Both the position numbers and the translations under genes were made by a program. A stretch of 23,010 nucleotides of DNA from a virus. The notes under the pieces were generated by a model. It was not told the DNA's origin and did not search any database. It was given only the letters and a program-made list of their open reading frames with translations. Of the stretch, positions 18,929 through 23,010 are shown piece after piece; the stretch's first letter is position 1, and each line of letters opens with the position of its first letter. The stretch spans positions 1-23,010 of the IMG/VR virus record IMGVR_UViG_3300027908_000053; one strand, written 5' to 3'.

Positions 18929-19338
18929 ACAGTATCCCAAAATGCTTTTATAACGATGAGATCAAAGAACTCATTAGCGATAATGTAGCTGATGGCTTTC
19001 ACTCTTATTCATCCCTTAACGCCTTGGCAAAACAAAAGCTCGCTGCTGCTTGTATTAGAGCATTGGGTAATGATGCTTATGGCGCGATTATCGACTCTGA
19101 ATTATTTACACAGACCCTAAAACATTTTCGTGAATATTTAATTAACGGTAAGTCAGACGACTTGCACGACATGGCATCAATGATGACAGAAAGTGCTATC
19201 GAATATTTCACCGATAATTTAGACGATATGTTTTATGACACTGTAAGCGATCAGGCTAGTGATTGTTATGAATCACTTGGCTATGCGCACAATACACGCG
19301 CCGATAATGGCGAAACTTACTGGGTGAGGAGAGGTTAA
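18925..19338 (+). CDS. Hypothetical early protein, 137 aa
   Basis: I start at ATG 18925, preceded by GGAGG seven bases away, not at the GTG 39 codons upstream that would run through the leader ORF. The product is mostly helical, acidic and alanine-rich (LNALAKQKLAAACIRALGN; EYFTDNLDDMFYD), with the C-terminal YAHNTRADNGETYWVRRG. No named family. It precedes the exonuclease by a single base, so it is probably a partner or regulator of recombination, an inference from position. Confidence 0.6.
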   Translation: MNSIPKCFYNDEIKELISDNVADGFHSYSSLNALAKQKLAAACIRALGNDAYGAIIDSELFTQTLKHFREYLINGKSDDLHDMASMMTESAIEYFTDNLDDMFYDTVSDQASDCYESLGYAHNTRADNGETYWVRRG

Positions 19339-19339
19339 T

Positions 19340-20185
19340 ATGTTAAACGATATTCAAACTATAGAATTAGCAACAGGTATAGGCGCATCAGAATGCGCCG
19401 CCGTTCTAGGAATTAACCCTTGGATGACGCCATATGAATTATGGCGCATTAAGACTGGACGCGATAAGCATGATATCTCTAAAGAACCGCACGTAATAAT
19501 GGGACAACTATTAGAACCTGTTATTGCAGAGCGCTACATGCAGCGTACGGGTGACAAACTGGCGCAAGTACATAAGGCTTACCGTCATCCGAAATATCCA
19601 CACATCCTCTGTCATATTGATCGACGAGTTGTCGGTAAGAAAAAGGCAGTTGAAATTAAAAAGGCAAGTCCATTTTCAAAAGATTGGGGCGAAGAAAATA
19701 CAGAAATTTTTCCGGCAATGTACCACGCGCAGATTCAACATCAATATCTTGCAACCAATGGTGCATTTGACGATATAGAAGTCGCTGCTTATCGCGGTCT
19801 TTCTGATATTGAAACCTTCGTTACAAAGCCTGAACCCGAGGTAATGAACCTCATTATAGAAAAGGTAAATCATTTCTGGTTTGAGCATGTCTTAAAAAAT
19901 GTCGCACCTGAACCCACTACGCGTGGGGATTTAGCTATTCTTTATCCATTAAACAAGGGCGATTATGTTATGTCAACGCCGCAAGTTTATGAACTATTAA
20001 CAAAACTTAAAGCCATTAAGATTGACATTAAAGAGTATACCGCCGAAAAGGTTGCACATGAAAAACAGGTGATCGAATTTATCAAAGATAAAGACGGAAT
20101 CATTGATGGCGATAATGTACTTGCGACATTTAAAGCCGATAAAAACGGTATTCGCCGCTTAATTATCAAAGGGGACAAATCATGA
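19340..20185 (+). CDS. YqaJ/lambda-exo-type phage exonuclease
   Basis: 281 residues. Family features are GASECAAVLGINPW (about 15-28), GQLLEP with E59, HILCHIDRRVVG with D94, AVEIKKA with E105 and K107, and YHAQIQHQYLATNG, which supplies the Gln. These are the PD-(D/E)xK catalytic residues of lambda exonuclease and YqaJ proteins, which resect DNA 5'-to-3' and load a single-strand annealing protein. The C-terminus after residue 225 is a coiled helical tail. GAGGAGAGG precedes the ATG. It overlaps the recombinase gene by 4 bases, the usual paired arrangement. Confidence 0.9.
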   Translation: MLNDIQTIELATGIGASECAAVLGINPWMTPYELWRIKTGRDKHDISKEPHVIMGQLLEPVIAERYMQRTGDKLAQVHKAYRHPKYPHILCHIDRRVVGKKKAVEIKKASPFSKDWGEENTEIFPAMYHAQIQHQYLATNGAFDDIEVAAYRGLSDIETFVTKPEPEVMNLIIEKVNHFWFEHVLKNVAPEPTTRGDLAILYPLNKGDYVMSTPQVYELLTKLKAIKIDIKEYTAEKVAHEKQVIEFIKDKDGIIDGDNVLATFKADKNGIRRLIIKGDKS

Positions 20186-21066
20186 GCCTAGCAATAAGAC
20201 CCATAGAAAGCGAGCTAATATTTTGGGACGACGAATTTAAACTCAAAGAAATTCGGATGTTGTTTGCGCCTACTCTTAGCGACTTGGAATTTAAAGCCTA
20301 TGTCGCTATGGGAAAGGCAACAAATTTAAATCCATTTTTACGTGAAATATGGGCAATTAAATATGCTAAAGATAAACCCGCACAAATATTTATAGGACGT
20401 GATGGTTATCGCAAAGGCGCACAACGCCATCCGCTATATGAATATCATGTTGCGGATGCTGTTTATAGTGGTGATAAGTTTGAGACTAGCAACGGCGAGG
20501 TTATGCATGTTTATAATTTCGGTAATCGCGGAGAATTAATTGGCGCATATAGTTCAGTGCAACGCAAAGGCTCAAGACGACCATCTTTTGTTTTTGTTGA
20601 GCATGATGAGTATGTTCTAAAACAAGGTGTATGGATCGGCAAACCTGCAACGATGATTCGAAAGGTTGCCGAGGCTCAAGCATTGCGTATGGCCTTTCAA
20701 GATCTCTTTGCTGGTAGTTATCATGAGTATGAAAGATGGGATGACCATGCACCAAAACAAGTTAATGTGCAAAGCAAAGGAATGGATGGCCTAAAACAGA
20801 AACTTGGCTTAGTCCCTACGCCCCAACCGGAGGTCGTTAACGACACAGGCGAAATACTAGACATCGAACCCGAAATCGAGTCCACAGGCGATGATATGCT
20901 AGACTATGTAACACACGGCGCGCCAAGCGTTAAGGATAAAGTCGAGGCCGCTGCAACACTTGATCAGCTAAAGGACATAATCAAAGAGATCAACGCAATT
21001 GATTCGACAAGTGAAAAGAAGGAACTTATGAAACTTTACAGGGAGCGTCACAAAGAACTTTCTTAA
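20182..21066 (+). CDS. Bet/RecT-family single-strand annealing protein
   Basis: 294 residues. The core carries the Bet-type segments: a helix followed by NPFLREIWAIKY (about 51-62), PAQIFIGRDGYRKGA (67-81), a strand-rich part with ELIGAYSSVQRKG, and KPATMIRKVAEAQALRMAF (154-172). This is the pattern of phage recombination protein Bet. It pairs with the adjacent exonuclease to anneal homologous single strands, as in Red recombination. The last 90 residues are an acidic linker and helix (DIEPEIESTGDD) that probably interact with SSB-like partners. GGGGACAAATC precedes the ATG. Confidence 0.9.
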   Translation: MSLAIRPIESELIFWDDEFKLKEIRMLFAPTLSDLEFKAYVAMGKATNLNPFLREIWAIKYAKDKPAQIFIGRDGYRKGAQRHPLYEYHVADAVYSGDKFETSNGEVMHVYNFGNRGELIGAYSSVQRKGSRRPSFVFVEHDEYVLKQGVWIGKPATMIRKVAEAQALRMAFQDLFAGSYHEYERWDDHAPKQVNVQSKGMDGLKQKLGLVPTPQPEVVNDTGEILDIEPEIESTGDDMLDYVTHGAPSVKDKVEAAATLDQLKDIIKEINAIDSTSEKKELMKLYRERHKELS

Positions 21067-21081
21067 AACTGTGAGGTGTTT

Positions 21082-21210
21082 ATGATGTTTTATTATGTAT
21101 TAGCGGCGTTTGCAATCTTTGGCGCTTTGGTCGGGGCTTTGGTAGTAATCTATCTAATGGGATCAACTATTTGGGGTGCAATACAAACATGGCTAAGGTG
21201 GACATCTTAA
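21082..21210 (+). CDS. Membrane microprotein, 42 aa
   Basis: ATG 21082 is preceded by GAGGTG. The product MMFYYVLAAFAIFGALVGAL... is one long membrane helix with a short basic/aromatic tail (TWLRWTS). It overlaps the next gene by 22 bases. Small, so the call rests on the good ribosome site and membrane-helix composition. Role unknown. Confidence 0.5.
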   Translation: MMFYYVLAAFAIFGALVGALVVIYLMGSTIWGAIQTWLRWTS

Positions 21211-21494
21211 AAAAGCTAAGCGATCACGGCTATCCAAAAGATAGCAAAAACTATCGCACAGCGCATAGTGAGGCTGATAATGCGGAGAAGCGCGCACACC
21301 CAAAGGCCTATCAAGATATGAAACGCATTGATAGGTCTTTGGGAAAGCACGAGTTAGCGGGTAAAAACACCAAGTCCGGCAAGATTGAAATTTCCAAAAA
21401 AGTGCCAGTCCGAGATCGTGCGGATGTAGCACTGCATGAGCGTACGGAACACAAAGCGCTCATGCGACTTGCAAAAAACCATAAAAAGCGTTAA
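21189..21494 (+). CDS. Phage hypothetical basic protein, 101 aa
   Basis: I use ATG 21189 rather than the TTG at 21171; AAGG-like bases are weak, and coupling to the upstream ORF is possible. The protein is basic with His-rich ends, and contains GKHELAGKNTKSGKIEIS followed by VALHERTEHKAL. The latter resembles metal-binding 'HE...EH' segments in some phage hypothetical proteins, but it is not a canonical HExxH zincin. Last gene of the recombination operon, ahead of a terminator. Confidence 0.65.
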   Translation: MAKVDILKKLSDHGYPKDSKNYRTAHSEADNAEKRAHPKAYQDMKRIDRSLGKHELAGKNTKSGKIEISKKVPVRDRADVALHERTEHKALMRLAKNHKKR

Positions 21495-21503
21495 ACATCA
21501 CCG

Positions 21504-21563
21504 TGCCAGCCCATGTATCCCTAGTAGGTTACGTTCATGGATTGAACACGGCTGGCATTATTT
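21504..21563 (+). terminator. Hairpin terminator with long loop
   Basis: TGCCAGCC (21504-21511) pairs with GGCTGGCA (21550-21557), and T-rich TTATTTTTT follows. The 38-base loop contains its own gttca/tgaac hairpin (21533-21547), so the structure is a two-tier hairpin. It closes the recombination operon. The opposite strand has no U-tract, so the tail genes are not terminated by it in the usual way. Confidence 0.7.
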
Positions 21564-21564
21564 T

Positions 21565-22209
21565 TTAGGCATATTCGTCTATTATAATTATCCCGGAACC
21601 TCCTGCCGCCCCAGCGATGCTTCCTGTTCCTGCAGCGCCTCCCGCTCCGATCAAATAAGTATATGTTCCCGAACTCGTGATACCAGTTGATATGCCCTCG
21701 GAATAACTTCCAGAACCGCCTCCCGGCAATCCAAAGCCTGTTACATCAGCCGCACCTCCGGCTCCTGCCCCCGTGTTTGCTAGACCTGCGTTTGGTGTGG
21801 AAGTTGTTGACCCTAAACCTCCTCCACCTAATACACTTGATCCCCCATTGCCTCCAACTGTTATGCCAATTACGGAAGCAGCATTAGAACCAAGCTGACC
21901 CGGCGCACCTGATGATGTAAAATTACCCGTATTTGCAGCACCACCTGCACCGGGCGCACCGGCTGTTGTAGAGCCTTGTCCAGCATTACACACAATGATA
22001 CTAGAAATATTAGTAAAAGATGTTGTACCGCCATTTCCACCATTGCCCGTGTTACCTGCAGACCCACCTCCGCCGCCCACGCCGCGTATCCTAATAATAC
22101 TTGTCCCTGCAGTCGGTATATAAGTTCCAGCGCCCACCGTCGTTAGGTATTGTGTGTTGAGATATTGCCCATGCCGTGTAGGCGAATTAATCGCATTGTT
22201 AGTAGCCAT
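21565..22209 (-). CDS. Glycine-rich fibre/adhesin-like protein, 214 aa
   Basis: Starts MATNNAINSPTRHGQYLN and continues with many Gly-rich repeats such as GVGGGGGSAG, GNGGNGGT, PGAGGAANTG and GAGGAAGTG, ending in GSGIIIIDEYA. This fits phage Gly-rich tail-tip or adhesin proteins with polyglycine-II-like sandwiches and a conserved 'GG-IIIEEY' ending. It would be displayed at the fibre tip to contact the host surface. The start is preceded by AAGGATTTC. It lies in opposite orientation to the recombination operon. Confidence 0.75.
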   Translation of the reverse strand: MATNNAINSPTRHGQYLNTQYLTTVGAGTYIPTAGTSIIRIRGVGGGGGSAGNTGNGGNGGTTSFTNISSIIVCNAGQGSTTAGAPGAGGAANTGNFTSSGAPGQLGSNAASVIGITVGGNGGSSVLGGGGLGSTTSTPNAGLANTGAGAGGAADVTGFGLPGGGSGSYSEGISTGITSSGTYTYLIGAGGAAGTGSIAGAAGGSGIIIIDEYA

Positions 22210-22231
22210 ATCGAAATCCTTTTCAATAGGT

Positions 22232-22972
22232 TTAATTAATTGTTAAATTGCCTTCGGGTGCTGCATTATTCATCCAGATAGTATTAGCGACGACACAAAC
22301 TAAATTGATAGCATCACCTGTTGAGGTAGACGCAATAAATCCTGTTGCGCCTAATGTTGAAATACTGGCTCCGACTTTTATTTGTTGGCCTGCACCTTGC
22401 GAGATTTTCCAACCACCCGCACCATAGGCTAGAATTGATAACTCATCACCAAATGCAGATGTTGCTGGAAGTGCGAGGGTTGCGAGTGAACCACCTGTGC
22501 AGATATAGCCGTTATCTGAAATCATCGTGGCACTTGTGCCAGTCACATTATTCCAACTAAATCCACCTGCGCCCGACGCTGAAATCTGTATAGCGCCCGG
22601 TGTATTAGTGATAGTGATATTTGTACCTGCTGTGAGAGTTGCTCTGACAGGCGCATTGCCAGTTGACCCAATGATTAATTGACCATTCGTCATTGTGCCA
22701 ATAACAGGAGTCCATATAGCAGTAGAAACAGATCCTGTTGTCGTACACACCCAAAGAATGAGATCGGTAGTGTCCCAACATGTCTGATAAACATTTCCCG
22801 CAACATTACCGTTTGGATTTCCTGCAAAAGATAAATTGCTCGATGCACTAGTCAGAGCGACAACTTGCGCGAGTGTTGCCTGTGATGATATGCCGCCCTG
22901 TATGTCATAAATAACATCCGTTAATTGACAAGATGGCACTGCAGGTAATTGTGAAACTTTTTCATTTGCCAT
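22232..22972 (-). CDS. Tail/fibre-like structural protein, 246 aa
   Basis: The N-terminal 45 residues (MANEKVSQLPAVPSCQLTD..., DIQGGISSQATLAQVVAL) match the start of many phage tail-fibre or baseplate-linked proteins. The rest is a long Ser/Thr/Gly-rich beta region with short repeats (GNPNGNVAG, TLTAGTNITITNT, WKISQGAGQQI) typical of fibre beta-helices. I use ATG 22972 with AAGGA seven bases upstream; a GTG six bases upstream is possible. It is followed 22 bases later by the Gly-rich fibre gene, so both are probably co-expressed with structural genes further right. Confidence 0.75.
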   Translation of the reverse strand: MANEKVSQLPAVPSCQLTDVIYDIQGGISSQATLAQVVALTSASSNLSFAGNPNGNVAGNVYQTCWDTTDLILWVCTTTGSVSTAIWTPVIGTMTNGQLIIGSTGNAPVRATLTAGTNITITNTPGAIQISASGAGGFSWNNVTGTSATMISDNGYICTGGSLATLALPATSAFGDELSILAYGAGGWKISQGAGQQIKVGASISTLGATGFIASTSTGDAINLVCVVANTIWMNNAAPEGNLTIN

Positions 22973-23010
22973 AAACACATCCTTGTGTTGTTTTGCGTTT
23001 AATATTCTTT

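Noticed and set aside
21189-21494. Zinc metalloprotease from the HERTEH segment
   Set aside because: The spacing is HExxxH, not HExxH, and there is no downstream third ligand motif.

Overview
The window is a stretch of tailed-phage DNA, either a prophage or a phage-plasmid, from an AT-leaning Gammaproteobacterium-like host. The calls rest on a P22-type portal, a terminase large subunit with both ATPase and nuclease motifs, a ParB-domain DNA methyltransferase, an exonuclease plus Bet/RecT pair, and dense runs of overlapping small genes. No integrase, CI-like repressor or attachment site is visible. A plasmid-style RepA-like initiator with a possible origin next to it leaves open that the element replicates on its own. 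The host genus cannot be fixed from this sequence. A Legionella/Coxiella-type host is only a guess.

Layout. (1) About 9.5 kb down to 1, minus strand: a late/packaging block. It runs from a VRR-NUC nuclease, a terminator and a holin-like membrane protein through micro-ORFs, a CxxCxGxG zinc protein, the methyltransferase, a small-terminase-like HTH protein, terminase large subunit, three helical small proteins and the portal, then a series of tiny genes and a membrane protein cut by the left edge. (2) About 9.6-12.06 kb, plus strand: a sigma70-like promoter followed by eleven small uncharacterised genes. (3) 14.85-12.05 kb, minus strand: a replication block with a leader ORF and hairpin, a RepA-like initiator, an origin-like AT-rich stretch with a near-consensus DnaA box, a 100-aa protein, about 600-700 nt of highly structured non-coding sequence ending in a tRNA-like CCA domain, and a helicase-loader-like gene. 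(4) 18.67-14.88 kb, minus strand: an early operon of mostly unknown genes led by an excisionase-like HTH protein and ending in a secreted PLD nuclease and two unknown proteins. (5) 18.79-21.56 kb, plus strand: a recombination operon with a 23-aa micro-ORF, an unknown gene, YqaJ/lambda-type exonuclease, Bet/RecT and two small genes, closed by a hairpin terminator. (6) 22.97-21.56 kb, minus strand: two tail or fibre-like proteins.

The most unusual content is the RNA at about 12.42-13.02 kb. On the minus strand I can pair at least five pseudoknots or loop-strand interactions, an 8-bp-closed three-way junction carrying a GUGA tetraloop, an 8-bp helix closing a further domain, and a 3' cloverleaf-like domain with a 7-8 bp acceptor stem and an encoded CCA. 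It resembles in style the giant ornate phage RNAs (GOLLD, ROOL) and tmRNA, but I cannot assign it to any of them. Other points of interest are a diverged sequence module shared between 6.2 kb and 13.1 kb, a possible -1 frameshift on an A9 run at 8.73 kb, and a RepA leader that looks like a translational-coupling control region.
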